A stretch of 64,000 nucleotides of DNA from Thermoplasmata archaeon (GTDB lineage: Archaea > Thermoplasmatota > Thermoplasmata > Lutacidiplasmatales > SKW197). Below are positions 35,774 through 44,091 of this stretch, one piece after another (position 1 is the stretch's first letter; each line of letters opens with the position of its first letter). Location: the NCBI GenBank assembly GCA_026414225.1, contig JAOAJK010000007.1:1-64000 (forward strand), read 5' to 3'. A program made the translations under genes and the position numbers. Under the pieces are notes generated by a model. That model made no database searches. It worked only from the letters and a program-made list of their open reading frames with translations, and was not told where the DNA came from.

Positions 35774-36643
35774 CTACTCAAAATACTCTCTCAACCTTTC
35801 GATCAGGATGTTGAGCTCTATCCCTTCTATATCCTTCATTGTCAGCGAATCCAGCAACTTCACCAGCTTTCCATGTTTTTCTTTCGGTAGGGTTCCAAGC
35901 TCGCGGAGGATTTCCACTCTCATCGGTTCTGGAAGCTTCCCACCCGGGAAGGTCTCACCGGTGCTGTGAATCACAACGAGACCTATGTTTTTGAGGAATC
36001 TGTAGTGGTGGGCATTTTCGCTGTGTCTGGAAGACCGGTATTTGATTACCTTCAGGGTTCTATACGGCTTTACCTCCAGTGGGCGGTATCTGAGATGAAT
36101 CACGCAGTCAGCGAGGTACATCGGAAGCACGGTTTCAGCCCCTGTGAGATTCCCAGCGGGCCCGTGTTCCTCAAGGGTGCAGAGCACGGTTCCAATTTTT
36201 CTGGTTTCTTTCATCAGAAAGCTGAGGAGTTCCCGCTGTTCATACAGATCCTTCGTTGCCCAGATAACGGGTGTGAGCGGGTCGATCGCGATCCTCGCAC
36301 CCACGCCTCTCCATGTGGCCACGAAGTCAGGCAATTCCTTCTTTATGAAGTTTGTGAATTCCTTGCCAGTAGCATCAATAAATACGAGCTTTTCCTCATC
36401 TAGAAAATCCAGAATTTCGCCCCAGCCCATTGCAACCGCTTCCTTGATTATCTGCTCCTTGTTCTCATCAAGCGTGATGAAAATTCCCTCGGTTCCAGTT
36501 TCCAGTCCCTTCTTGATGAACTGGAGGGCAAATGTGGTTTTGCCAGCACCCGCACAACCTATGACTGTTGTGGTGGAAAACTCGTTCAGACCCCCGTCCA
36601 GAATTTCGTCAAGTCCCGGGACCCCGCTCTTTATTTTTCGCAT
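35774..36643 (-). CDS. KaiC/GvpD-like RecA-superfamily ATPase
   Basis: A 289-residue P-loop ATPase. IKSGVPGLDEILDGGL (residues 4-19) is the KaiC opening; Walker A is GCAGAGKTTFALQF (about 29-42), Walker B lies in VGARIAIDPLTPV (about 115), and the catalytic region GIFITLDENKEQI is near 54. Single-domain KaiC proteins in archaea act in signalling and regulation. It is followed by an HTH regulator gene on the same transcript, reminiscent of the GvpD-GvpE pair of haloarchaea, though gas vesicle genes are absent. Confidence 0.88.
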   Translation of the reverse strand: MRKIKSGVPGLDEILDGGLNEFSTTTVIGCAGAGKTTFALQFIKKGLETGTEGIFITLDENKEQIIKEAVAMGWGEILDFLDEEKLVFIDATGKEFTNFIKKELPDFVATWRGVGARIAIDPLTPVIWATKDLYEQRELLSFLMKETRKIGTVLCTLEEHGPAGNLTGAETVLPMYLADCVIHLRYRPLEVKPYRTLKVIKYRSSRHSENAHHYRFLKNIGLVVIHSTGETFPGGKLPEPMRVEILRELGTLPKEKHGKLVKLLDSLTMKDIEGIELNILIERLREYFE

Positions 36644-36665
36644 GCACTAACGGAATAACCTTAGA

Positions 36666-36674
36666 ATATATACT
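36666..36674 (-). promoter_or_regulatory. TATA box of the KaiC-HTH operon
   Basis: On the minus strand this reads AGTATATAT, centred 27 nt from the ATG at 36643. Confidence 0.6.
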
Positions 36675-36707
36675 GTTTTTGTTTCGCTACCTCCGTGGAG
36701 CACAAAT

Positions 36708-36716
36708 CATATATCC
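36708..36716 (+). promoter_or_regulatory. TATA box of the ligand-gated channel gene
   Basis: TCATATATC is centred 26 nt before the ATG at 36738. Confidence 0.65.
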
Positions 36717-36737
36717 TCTCAGCATTTTCCCCGTTTC

Positions 36738-37697
36738 ATGCTGAAAATCCGGATTGTACTCGGTATGATTATGCTTGCGTTGATTGTTACAGCGGTGGCT
36801 GGTGGGGCACACGGGGCCCAGAAGACAGAGGTAATTGCCCCTGCTGCAACTGGGGGCAACGTTGAGGTGGGCATCTACCAGCTTTCAATCGGGAATTTTG
36901 ACCTTGCAAAGGGAACTTTTGTGGCTGACTTTTACCTCGTGTTTAAGTGGGTAAATGCGAGCATCTCCCCTGTTGCGTTCGAATTCATAAACGGGAGGGC
37001 CGCATCCAAGGAGAAGATTTTTGAGAACATCACGAATGGCTCCTGCGAGATGTGGTACAGGATCCAGGCAAATCTGTACATGTCCCCGGAGTTCACGAAT
37101 TATCCCTTCGATGCCCAGTATTTGCCCATCATAATTGAGGATGCAAAAAACAACAACTCTGCGATTTCCTACAGGGTAAGCCAGGATTTGTATGGTTACG
37201 ACAACACACTCACCGTGCCAGGCTGGAAGGTAGAAGGTTCAGAAATCCTGGTGGAGGACCACGAGTATCCTTGGGGCGAGGTGTATTCCAGGGTCGTCTT
37301 TGCGATCAAGCTTGTAAGGGATGCGGGTGCCACTGCGGCCAAGCTCATGCTTCCGCCAATCATCTTCTGTATCGTATCAGGACTTTCGTTCTTTTTCAAG
37401 GCGGATAAGATTACCCACCGTCTTGGCCTGGGCACGAGCACCCTGATTTCTGCGGTGATGTTCCATCTGAGCCAGACAACTTCGCTGCCGCCATTGCCAT
37501 CGCTCATCCTGATTGACAAGATAATGATTTCTGTGTATGGTTTTCTCGCATCTTCACTCGTTGCCACCACCTTGATTTACATTGACGAGGAATTCTGGAA
37601 GGATGTGGACTATACGAAGCAGGTCAACCGTTACGGGGCAATCTTCACCATAGTGTTTCCCTTCGTGGTGTTTGCGGTGCTGTATTACTTCGTGTGA
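36738..37697 (+). CDS. Pentameric ligand-gated ion channel homologue (Cys-loop superfamily fold)
   Basis: A 319-residue protein with a signal peptide (1-26), an extracellular beta-sandwich (about 35-195) and four membrane helices (about 202-220, 229-247, 258-282, 300-318). The family hallmarks are the loop with YPFDAQYLPIIIED (122-135, equivalent to the FPFD motif), FYLVFKW (65-71), and an M1 proline pair in LMLPPIIFCIVSG. There is no Cys-loop disulfide, as in other prokaryotic members such as GLIC and ELIC. The large intracellular loop of animal receptors is absent. Ligand and ion selectivity are unknown. Confidence 0.85.
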   Translation: MLKIRIVLGMIMLALIVTAVAGGAHGAQKTEVIAPAATGGNVEVGIYQLSIGNFDLAKGTFVADFYLVFKWVNASISPVAFEFINGRAASKEKIFENITNGSCEMWYRIQANLYMSPEFTNYPFDAQYLPIIIEDAKNNNSAISYRVSQDLYGYDNTLTVPGWKVEGSEILVEDHEYPWGEVYSRVVFAIKLVRDAGATAAKLMLPPIIFCIVSGLSFFFKADKITHRLGLGTSTLISAVMFHLSQTTSLPPLPSLILIDKIMISVYGFLASSLVATTLIYIDEEFWKDVDYTKQVNRYGAIFTIVFPFVVFAVLYYFV

Positions 37698-37732
37698 ACT
37701 CTTTTTCTGATTTTCTTCCCCTTACACCATCT

Positions 37733-37741
37733 CTATATACT
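37733..37741 (+). promoter_or_regulatory. TATA box of the TauE/SafE gene
   Basis: CTATATACT is centred 26 nt before the ATG at 37762. Confidence 0.65.
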
Positions 37742-37761
37742 CCTCCTCCTTTGCTCTGACC

Positions 37762-38538
37762 ATGGAACCCGCTCTCCTCGCAATCCTCCTCCTGATATTT
37801 CTGATTGCGTTCGTTTACTCCAATATAGGACTCGGTGGAGGGATGCTCTTTACCCCCCTCCTAGTGGCCTTCGCATTCGCTGATAAAGACACAATCGTTT
37901 GCATCTCGCTTTTTCTCGTAATGGCTACCTCCATCGCTGCGGCCTACAACCACTGGCGGGGAAACCTGATAAAATACAGATACGGGCTCCTGATTGCGGC
38001 TTTCTCGATTCCAGGCTCAATAACGGGAGTATTCATCGGTCTCCGGATTCACTACTCAATCTTCTATCTCCTCTTTGCGATTCTGGTTTTCACGGTAGGC
38101 ACCAAGATGCTGTATGATACCCTCCGGAACAACAACGCCTGCGTTGAAAGGAAGATTACCACAAAGGACTACATTGTCGTGGCTCTAATATCCTACTTCT
38201 CTGGCATCATCTCGGCAATTTTCGGGGTTGGCGGCGGGGTTTTCAATGTGCCCGTGCTCCTCTACATCCTCTCCTGCAGGACCAAGGAGGCAAGTGGGAC
38301 CTCCTCCTTCACAATATGCCTCACGACCCTAGGCGGGATTCTCACGAATGCCCTCCTGCTCCCGACATTTTCCACAGCCAGCGTCTCAGCAATGTTCCTC
38401 GCACCGGTTGCCTTCCTCGGGGCTCTAATCGGCTCCAGAATCGGAATAAAGAAACTGAAGGAAAAACCGCTCAAGGTGATATTCATCAGCATGCTGTTTT
38501 TGGCGGGAATCCAGATGGTGTGGAAGTTTCTTGGATGA
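37762..38538 (+). CDS. TauE/SafE family sulfite/organosulfonate exporter
   Basis: A 258-residue membrane protein with eight hydrophobic segments in two repeats. Each repeat starts with the family glycine motif: YSNIGLGGGMLFTPLLV (about residue 20) and AIFGVGGGVFNVPVLLYI (about 153). Members move sulfur-containing anions or other small organic acids out of or into the cell; the substrate cannot be read from sequence. Convergent with the TPR gene, with stop codons almost touching. Confidence 0.9.
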   Translation: MEPALLAILLLIFLIAFVYSNIGLGGGMLFTPLLVAFAFADKDTIVCISLFLVMATSIAAAYNHWRGNLIKYRYGLLIAAFSIPGSITGVFIGLRIHYSIFYLLFAILVFTVGTKMLYDTLRNNNACVERKITTKDYIVVALISYFSGIISAIFGVGGGVFNVPVLLYILSCRTKEASGTSSFTICLTTLGGILTNALLLPTFSTASVSAMFLAPVAFLGALIGSRIGIKKLKEKPLKVIFISMLFLAGIQMVWKFLG

Positions 38539-38539
38539 G

Positions 38540-39406
38540 CTATCCTTTTTTTCTCCCCTTACCGTTTTCCATTCCCATCTTCCTATACTCCTCCGCAAGC
38601 CATGTACGGCACCACCGGGCAGCTTTGTCATCCCCGAGCCTTTCAGCAATCTTCAGGGCTTTCATGTAGTGCTCTGCAGCCATCTGGTGCTTTCCCATCT
38701 CTGCGTACGCATTGGCAATGTTGATGTGTGTATCCATAGTACCAGCAATCTGTCCAATCCTCCCCTGCAGTTCCAGCACTTTGTTCCAGCATTCCAGGGC
38801 CTGCCCATACTTTTTCTGCATCACATAGACAATCCCGAGGTTTCCGTAGCAGACAATTTCGCTCTCCACATTCGGGAATTCCTTCCTGAGCTCCAGGGTC
38901 TTCTGGAACTCCTCGATTGCCTTTCCGAACTGCTTTTTCGCCATGTAGGCGTTCCCGAGTTCTTCCCTCACCTCCGCCTCACCGCGCCTATCCCCTTCTG
39001 CCACAAAAATCTCCGCGGCCTTGGTAAGGTGTTTGAGGGCTTTGTCGTACTTCCTCAGCTTCACATAATAGATACCGACTTCAAAGTGGCCAAGCGCAAT
39101 CAGATGCTCGTTCCCGACTCTCTCGTGGATTTTCATGGCATACTCTACCGTGTTCACAATCTTTTTGGGCTGCGCCGTTTTAGTTAAAATGCTGATTTCA
39201 ATCGTGAAGAAAAAGCTCAGGAACCAGTCCTTTTCCTCGCTCTCTAAAGAACCCAGAGCCAGCTCAAATTCTTTCTCCGCCGCCTCCCACTTCCCCTCCG
39301 TTACAAGCCTTGCTCCCTTTTTCAGATGCTTCATCTTCTCCCTGTCTGCGGCCACCATCTCGCCGATTTCTTCCAGCCGCTTTCCAAGTTTACGGGTTTT
39401 CTTCAC
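38540..39406 (-). CDS. TPR repeat protein
   Basis: A 288-residue cytoplasmic protein with about five to six TPR units between residues 30 and 275, such as FEVGIYYVKLRKYDKALKHL, REELGNAYMAKKQFGKAIEE and INIANAYAEMGKHQMAAEHY. It begins with a short charged coil (KLGKRLEEIGEMVAADREKM). It should be a protein-interaction scaffold; partners unknown. It lies 7 nt downstream of the enoyl-CoA hydratase gene on the same strand and is likely its operon partner. Confidence 0.82.
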   Translation of the reverse strand: MKKTRKLGKRLEEIGEMVAADREKMKHLKKGARLVTEGKWEAAEKEFELALGSLESEEKDWFLSFFFTIEISILTKTAQPKKIVNTVEYAMKIHERVGNEHLIALGHFEVGIYYVKLRKYDKALKHLTKAAEIFVAEGDRRGEAEVREELGNAYMAKKQFGKAIEEFQKTLELRKEFPNVESEIVCYGNLGIVYVMQKKYGQALECWNKVLELQGRIGQIAGTMDTHINIANAYAEMGKHQMAAEHYMKALKIAERLGDDKAARWCRTWLAEEYRKMGMENGKGRKKG

Positions 39407-39413
39407 GGACGTA

Positions 39414-40193
39414 CTAACCCCTCCTGAATTCTGGCTTTCGCTTGCTCAGAAACGCCTCGATGCCCTCCTTCGCTTCATTTCCGCTGAAGAGCAATGCAAA
39501 TGCCCTCGCCTCCATGTTCAGCCCCTCAGCCAGCGGTAAATCTGCGGACGCATTTATCAAATATTTTGCAGTTTTCAGGGCCACCCTTCCAAGCCCGAGA
39601 AGCTTTGCAGCCAGCGCATCAACCTCTTTCTCAAGGTCCTCCGCCTTGACCACGCGGTGGACCAGCCCGATATGGCATGCCTCTGCAGCACTTATCCGCT
39701 CGCCGAGCATTACCATCTGTTTTGCCCTTGCAATCCCCACAATTCTTGCCAGTTTCTGGGTTCCACCGAATCCGGGGACAAGCCCGAGCGTAATCTCTGG
39801 TAAACCAATCATCGCATTCTCACTTGCGATTCTGAAATCGCAGCTCAGAGCCAGTTCAAGCCCGCCCCCGAGTGCATACCCGTTTATCGCCGCAATCACC
39901 GGAATCTCCATTTTTTCCAGCATTCCAAAAACCCTCTGTCCCTGCAGCGAATACTGCTCCGCCTCAATTGAGCCAAAGCCCTTCATCTCACCGATGTCGG
40001 CCCCTGCCACAAATGCCTTCCCGGTGCCCGTAATAACGAGCACGCCAGTGCTCCCGTCATCGCATACTTCGTAGAAGGCACACTCAAGCTCTTTCAGCAA
40101 CTCGCCGCTCAACGCGTTCAGCTTCTCTGGCCTGTTGATTGCAATCACGCATTTTCCATCCTTTTTCTCCACTTTCAGATACCTGTATTCCAT
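39414..40193 (-). CDS. Enoyl-CoA hydratase/isomerase family protein
   Basis: A 259-residue crotonase-fold enzyme. NRPEKLNALSGELLKEL (about residue 20), the oxyanion-hole stretch VAGADIGEMKGF (about 63), AAINGYALGGGLELALSCDF (about 98) and PEITLGLVPGFGGTQKLARI (about 130) are present. Both acid residues of classical hydratases are there: Glu in GGGLELAL (the 'EL' region) and Glu in LPEITLG. It would hydrate 2-enoyl-CoA in beta-oxidation-type pathways. ATG 40193 has GGGGTGA as Shine-Dalgarno, which contains the stop of the CPBP gene. Confidence 0.9.
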   Translation of the reverse strand: MEYRYLKVEKKDGKCVIAINRPEKLNALSGELLKELECAFYEVCDDGSTGVLVITGTGKAFVAGADIGEMKGFGSIEAEQYSLQGQRVFGMLEKMEIPVIAAINGYALGGGLELALSCDFRIASENAMIGLPEITLGLVPGFGGTQKLARIVGIARAKQMVMLGERISAAEACHIGLVHRVVKAEDLEKEVDALAAKLLGLGRVALKTAKYLINASADLPLAEGLNMEARAFALLFSGNEAKEGIEAFLSKRKPEFRRG

Positions 40194-40197
40194 TTTT

Positions 40198-41322
40198 TCA
40201 CCCCAGCTTTCGTTTTTCTCCACATTTCAGGCATTCAAGGGAATCAGCATCAATATACCTTGCTTCTGCTGCCCCGCACCTCGGGCAATTGCCCACGGAA
40301 AACTGGAGGGACACAAGACCCCCTTCCACCCGTTTTTCAACCCTTTCCGGCGATTGTACTGGGGGTGCAGGCAGATTAACTTTCTCAACGAGTTTTCTGA
40401 GGTATGCGAACAGGAGTATTGGCGCCACCGCAATTGCAAACATCAACACGACGACGCTGACGAATATACCTGGCATTGCAAGCATCTCGGCGGAGGGCGT
40501 GAGAATCTCCTTCACAGCCAGCATGTAGGTTATGTCCATGTAATCGAACGCAAAGTGCATCAGGATCGGGGCAAAAATTCCGCCCTTCAGATAGAGATAC
40601 CCGAAGCCAAGACCTGCAACGAACGCAGGAAACACCTTGTAGAGGTCCCAGCCGTAGAGCGCATGGGCAAGCCCAAAAATCAGCGACGAAAACACGATGA
40701 GCCCTCCCGACACCAAATCAAGCTTCTGGCCACCGGTGAAAAACGCCTTTGGCGAGGGTTTTTTCCGCATCAGAACCTGGATTGCGAAGAGGGGTGCGGC
40801 AAGGAGCACAACGCGGACCGCAAACTCCTCGTATATCGAGGCATTGGCGAGGAGCAGCATGTTCTCCCAGATGGGTTCAGTTTCAAACTCGGGGGTCTCG
40901 GGGGTAACGCTGCCAGCGGAGAGCAGAAGGTTGTAAATGATTGTGATGAACACAACGATGCAGAAGATCTCGCTTATTACCAGGAGGGGATTGTGGGAGG
41001 CTGTGAGCACATGTTTCCGTTCCCTTATTTCTTTTACGCAGGCCTTCCAGTTCAGCCAGACCAGAAAAACCAGCCCGAAGATGAGCAGCGCCACCATGAA
41101 GAGGTAGTATGCAAGCACGAGCCCGCCAGAAATCGTGCAGAGATTGATGTAATAGGGAACAAAGAGTCCGAAGTCAAGGGAGGGAGAGGTAAGCGCGATG
41201 TTCCTTGGCACGATGTAGAGCGAGAAAAGGAGCCCGAGATAGTTTGCAGAAATGAGCATCAGATAAAAGCCGGCACAGAAGAGAAGCACCGCAAATTTCA
41301 TTGCCCGTTCAACCATGCTCAT
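40198..41322 (-). CDS. CPBP-family intramembrane metalloprotease with C-terminal zinc ribbon
   Basis: A 374-residue membrane protein with about nine hydrophobic segments. The CPBP/CAAX (Rce1-like) catalytic motifs are present: YEEFAVRVVL (EExxxR), IFGLAHALYGW (FxxxH) and LMHFAFDYMD (HxxxD). A cytoplasmic C-terminal zinc ribbon follows (CPRCGAAEARYIDADSLECL). Fusing a zinc ribbon to this protease is uncommon. The start ATG overlaps the map stop as ATGA, so map, this gene, the hydratase and the TPR gene form one long operon. Confidence 0.85.
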   Translation of the reverse strand: MSMVERAMKFAVLLFCAGFYLMLISANYLGLLFSLYIVPRNIALTSPSLDFGLFVPYYINLCTISGGLVLAYYLFMVALLIFGLVFLVWLNWKACVKEIRERKHVLTASHNPLLVISEIFCIVVFITIIYNLLLSAGSVTPETPEFETEPIWENMLLLANASIYEEFAVRVVLLAAPLFAIQVLMRKKPSPKAFFTGGQKLDLVSGGLIVFSSLIFGLAHALYGWDLYKVFPAFVAGLGFGYLYLKGGIFAPILMHFAFDYMDITYMLAVKEILTPSAEMLAMPGIFVSVVVLMFAIAVAPILLFAYLRKLVEKVNLPAPPVQSPERVEKRVEGGLVSLQFSVGNCPRCGAAEARYIDADSLECLKCGEKRKLG

Positions 41323-42206
41323 TTGGTGATCACCTCGCAACCCTCTTTTCCAACAATCACAGTATGCTCTGCCTGGGAAACCATGCCCCGTCTTGTATCC
41401 GAGAGGATTGAGTATTCGTAGAGCACCCCGTATTTCATGAGCTTGGTGAGCTTTTCACCTGCATGGGCATCCAGATTCAAACACCACCGCGGCGAAAAGG
41501 GCAGGGCTCCGAAATTCTGCTTGAGCAATGAGTAGAATTCCTGCAACTCCGTGTCCAGCTTCCGCTCCCTCACAATCCGTAGGATGTTGCTTCTCCCATC
41601 CGAATCCACATAACCGCTCCCTGTGCTGGCAAACGGTTCGATGGCAACAACCTCTCCTGCAAAAATCACATCTCCATTGTTATCCTGAATGTTGGGAACG
41701 CTCTTCCCGCCGTGAAGCAGATACCGCTTGATTTCATGTCCGGTTAGATTTGACACCGGCACAAAGCCCAGGGCCCTTATTGTTTCTTCAATCTTACCGC
41801 CAATTTTTCTTACAGCAACTTCATGGCTGCAGAGAGAAACTGCATTTTCCAGGGCAATGCTGGCGGCATCGATGAGCATCCTGTGCCTCTCGCTACCCAC
41901 CTCAACCGTAGTGGCTGTATCTGCGATGTAGCCCTCCACATGCACGCCGACATCGACCTTCACTATGGCTCCAGCAGAAATCTTTTTCCTGTCATTGATG
42001 CCTGGAGAGTAGTGGGCGGCCTGATGGTCGGTCGCCAGATTCACGGGAAATGCGGGTTTTCCACCGCGGTCAATAATGAACCCCTCAATTTCCTCAGCAA
42101 CTTCCAGATAGGTTTTTCCCTCCCTGACTAAATTCACACCAAGATTTCTCGCCTCGGCCGCAATCTTTCCTGCCCTCCTGTACTTTTCCAACTCCTCCTC
42201 ATTCAA
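41319..42206 (-). CDS. map: Methionine aminopeptidase (type 2)
   Basis: A 295-residue peptidase that removes initiator methionine. Metal ligands are in VKVDVGVHVEGYIADTATTV (Asp, Asp), LTGHEIKRYLLHGGKSVPN (His) , VVAIEPFAS (Glu) and QAEHTVIV (Glu). The about 60-residue insert after the His marks type 2, the archaeal/eukaryotic form. The TTG at 42206 is the best start: it has a GAGGTG Shine-Dalgarno at 42213-42218; the frame also has a GTG at 42215 overlapping that site. It overlaps the upstream MBL gene by about 8 nt. Confidence 0.93.
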   Translation of the reverse strand: MNEEELEKYRRAGKIAAEARNLGVNLVREGKTYLEVAEEIEGFIIDRGGKPAFPVNLATDHQAAHYSPGINDRKKISAGAIVKVDVGVHVEGYIADTATTVEVGSERHRMLIDAASIALENAVSLCSHEVAVRKIGGKIEETIRALGFVPVSNLTGHEIKRYLLHGGKSVPNIQDNNGDVIFAGEVVAIEPFASTGSGYVDSDGRSNILRIVRERKLDTELQEFYSLLKQNFGALPFSPRWCLNLDAHAGEKLTKLMKYGVLYEYSILSDTRRGMVSQAEHTVIVGKEGCEVITK

Positions 42207-42843
42207 GGAATGCACCTCTCAGAAATTCAAGGGCGGAAACAATGTGGTCCTTTCCATTGGCCTCGGCATAACCCTCGTGTCCTGGAAAGAGCCCCACAAT
42301 TTCCAGATTCTCTAAACTTTGAATGCTCTCGATCAACTGTGCAAGGTTTCCAGTTGGGAGATCCCATCTCCCCGTGGAGCCATACAGGAACACGGTATCG
42401 CCTGAAAATAGCCACTTCTGGGCGGGGAAATAGAGCGAAATGCTGCCTTCCGTGTGCCCGGGTGTGGGGATCACCTCCATCTCCTCCAATCTGAGGTCAT
42501 CGATGTCCAGCACCGTGACTTCTGGTATCTGCATCCCGAAGGCATAGGCACATGTGGAGCGGCCGTCCCTTCCATTCACCGCGCGGGCTTCACTTTTGCT
42601 GGAATAAACTTTTGCGTTGAAATGCCTTGCAATTGCACCGGCACCCCCGATGTGGTCCATGTGTCGGTGGGTCAAAATCACCGCATCCAGCTTTTTATTT
42701 CCGAGATAGCCCTCAATCTTCTCTATAACCCGTTCAACCTCAAGCCCGAGTCCAGCATCAACCAGCAGATTTCTCTTTCCCATCACAACATAAATATTCG
42801 AGCTGAATCCCTCTCCCAGAATTGGAAAAACCTTCATCACCAT
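42199..42843 (-). CDS. Metallo-beta-lactamase-fold hydrolase
   Basis: A 214-residue MBL-fold protein with LTHRHMDHIGGAGAIA (about residue 57), TPGHTEGSISLY (about 130), LFSGDTVFLYGSTGRWDLP (about 147) and LFPGHEG (about 185). It lacks the extra domain of RNases J and Z and resembles glyoxalase II-like hydrolases. It overlaps the nitroreductase stop by 7 nt (ATG 42843) and the map start, placing it in the same operon. Substrate unknown. Confidence 0.87.
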   Translation of the reverse strand: MVMKVFPILGEGFSSNIYVVMGKRNLLVDAGLGLEVERVIEKIEGYLGNKKLDAVILTHRHMDHIGGAGAIARHFNAKVYSSKSEARAVNGRDGRSTCAYAFGMQIPEVTVLDIDDLRLEEMEVIPTPGHTEGSISLYFPAQKWLFSGDTVFLYGSTGRWDLPTGNLAQLIESIQSLENLEIVGLFPGHEGYAEANGKDHIVSALEFLRGAFLE

Positions 42844-43355
42844 CGCTCCGCATGGAGGTATTCTTCAAGAGGGGCTCTCTTCCGCATCGCTGGCTGTTCT
42901 GCAGGATAGCCGAGAGGAATGATAATTACGGGTCTGGCATATGATGGGATCTGCAGAATTTGTCTCACAGCCTCTTCGTCAAAAGCCCCGACCCAGCAGG
43001 TTCCGAGACCGTGCTCAAGGGCAGCGAGCATTATCAGCATAGCGGAGGCCGCGGTGTCCTGGTATGTGTAGAGGGTAGTGCCTCTGGTTCCGTATCGCTT
43101 TATCTTCTTCTCGTTCGTGCAGATTACAATGTTCACAGGCGCCTCGGCTACAAATTCCTGGTTGAGCGATGCTTTTGCCAGCGCTTCTTTCGTTTTTTTA
43201 TCGCGCACCACAATAAAATCCCTCGCCTGGAGATTGCCGGCAGAGGGTGCAAGATTCCCTATTTCTACGAGATTCTTCACGGTTTCCTCCGGCACATCTT
43301 TTTCCTGATATTTTCTCACTGACCTTCGTCTCAGTATCGCATCCATCAGTTCCAT
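42837..43355 (-). CDS. Nitroreductase-family FMN flavoprotein
   Basis: A 172-residue protein of the nitroreductase fold. FMN phosphate-binding RRRSVRKY opens the protein, followed by GNLAPSAGNLQARDFIVVRD (about residue 38), the dimer helix TYQDTAASAMLIMLAALEHG (about 100) and GLGTCWVGAF. The frame extends to 43379, but ATG 43355 lies 27 nt from a TATA-like box and gives the usual MxxxxAIxxRRSVR start. It is the first gene of the nitroreductase-MBL-map-CPBP-hydratase-TPR operon. The electron acceptor is unknown. Confidence 0.88.
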   Translation of the reverse strand: MELMDAILRRRSVRKYQEKDVPEETVKNLVEIGNLAPSAGNLQARDFIVVRDKKTKEALAKASLNQEFVAEAPVNIVICTNEKKIKRYGTRGTTLYTYQDTAASAMLIMLAALEHGLGTCWVGAFDEEAVRQILQIPSYARPVIIIPLGYPAEQPAMRKRAPLEEYLHAERW

Positions 43356-43376
43356 GGGTTCCTGCATTCCATCCAT

Positions 43377-43386
43377 CAAAATAAAC
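43377..43386 (-). promoter_or_regulatory. TATA-like box of the nitroreductase operon
   Basis: On the minus strand this reads GTTTATTTTG, centred about 27 nt from the ATG at 43355; it overlaps the upstream in-frame candidate starts, arguing against them. Confidence 0.45.
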
Positions 43387-43435
43387 CTTTCTTAGGCGCG
43401 TGCAGAAATCCTGAAACGCATGGCACCTTGGACAA

Positions 43436-44080
43436 TCATCCGAATACCACTTTCTCCCCTGTTTCCATGTACACGATGGACTTGCAGAGGTAAGTGGTAT
43501 GGTCAGCAATCCTCTCGAGGTAGCGAACAATCAGCACGCTGGAGACCGTGCACCTTGTTGTCGGAGAGGAATGTTCAATCAACCTATCAAAGAAATCAAA
43601 GTACATTTTATCAATTTCATGCTCCCTGGCTGCAATCTTTTCAACCAGGTGCGGGTCATACTTTTTAAGAGAGTCGAGGCTCAGCCGCATCATTCCGAGC
43701 GTTTTCTCACCCATCTCCATGATGTAGGAAACGATCCAAGTATCGCAGTTAGCCACACCGTTCAACCTTTTATTCGTGAACGAAATATCCAGTGCATATC
43801 GTCCGAATCTTGCAAAGTCGTATGCAATCTTCATCGAAGATTTGATTCTCCGCAAGTCCGATGCAACTGGTTGATACCTTGCAATCATCTCGACCACCTT
43901 TTCCTCGATCGCTTCCTCCATTGCGACCAGCCTGTTCGAAATCTCCCGCACTTCCTGGTGGACACACTTGCCGCTGATGCACTCTGAAACGGCCAGCGAG
44001 ACCACCTTGTAGGCAAGCTCGCCCATTTCGCAGATCGCTGCAGAAAGTTCATTCAAACTATTCTCTATCATTCTGGTCAT
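43436..44080 (-). CDS. phoU: PhoU phosphate-uptake regulator
   Basis: A 214-residue all-helical protein of two PhoU three-helix bundles, with metal-cluster-type motifs SDLRRIKSSMKIAYDFARFG (about residue 73) and VLIVRYLERIADHTTYL (about 180). It links the Pst transporter to regulation and prevents excess phosphate uptake. It is the last gene of the pst operon; ATG 44080 has TGAGGTGA at 44087-44094, in which the leading TGA is the pstB stop. Confidence 0.93.
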   Translation of the reverse strand: MTRMIENSLNELSAAICEMGELAYKVVSLAVSECISGKCVHQEVREISNRLVAMEEAIEEKVVEMIARYQPVASDLRRIKSSMKIAYDFARFGRYALDISFTNKRLNGVANCDTWIVSYIMEMGEKTLGMMRLSLDSLKKYDPHLVEKIAAREHEIDKMYFDFFDRLIEHSSPTTRCTVSSVLIVRYLERIADHTTYLCKSIVYMETGEKVVFG

Positions 44081-44091
44081 CGTTTTTCACC

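Noticed and set aside
40135..41421. A 428-codon plus-strand frame opposite the CPBP gene
   Set aside because: Composition is rich in His/Glu/Arg and Lys as in shadow frames; the opposite strand has intact protease motifs.
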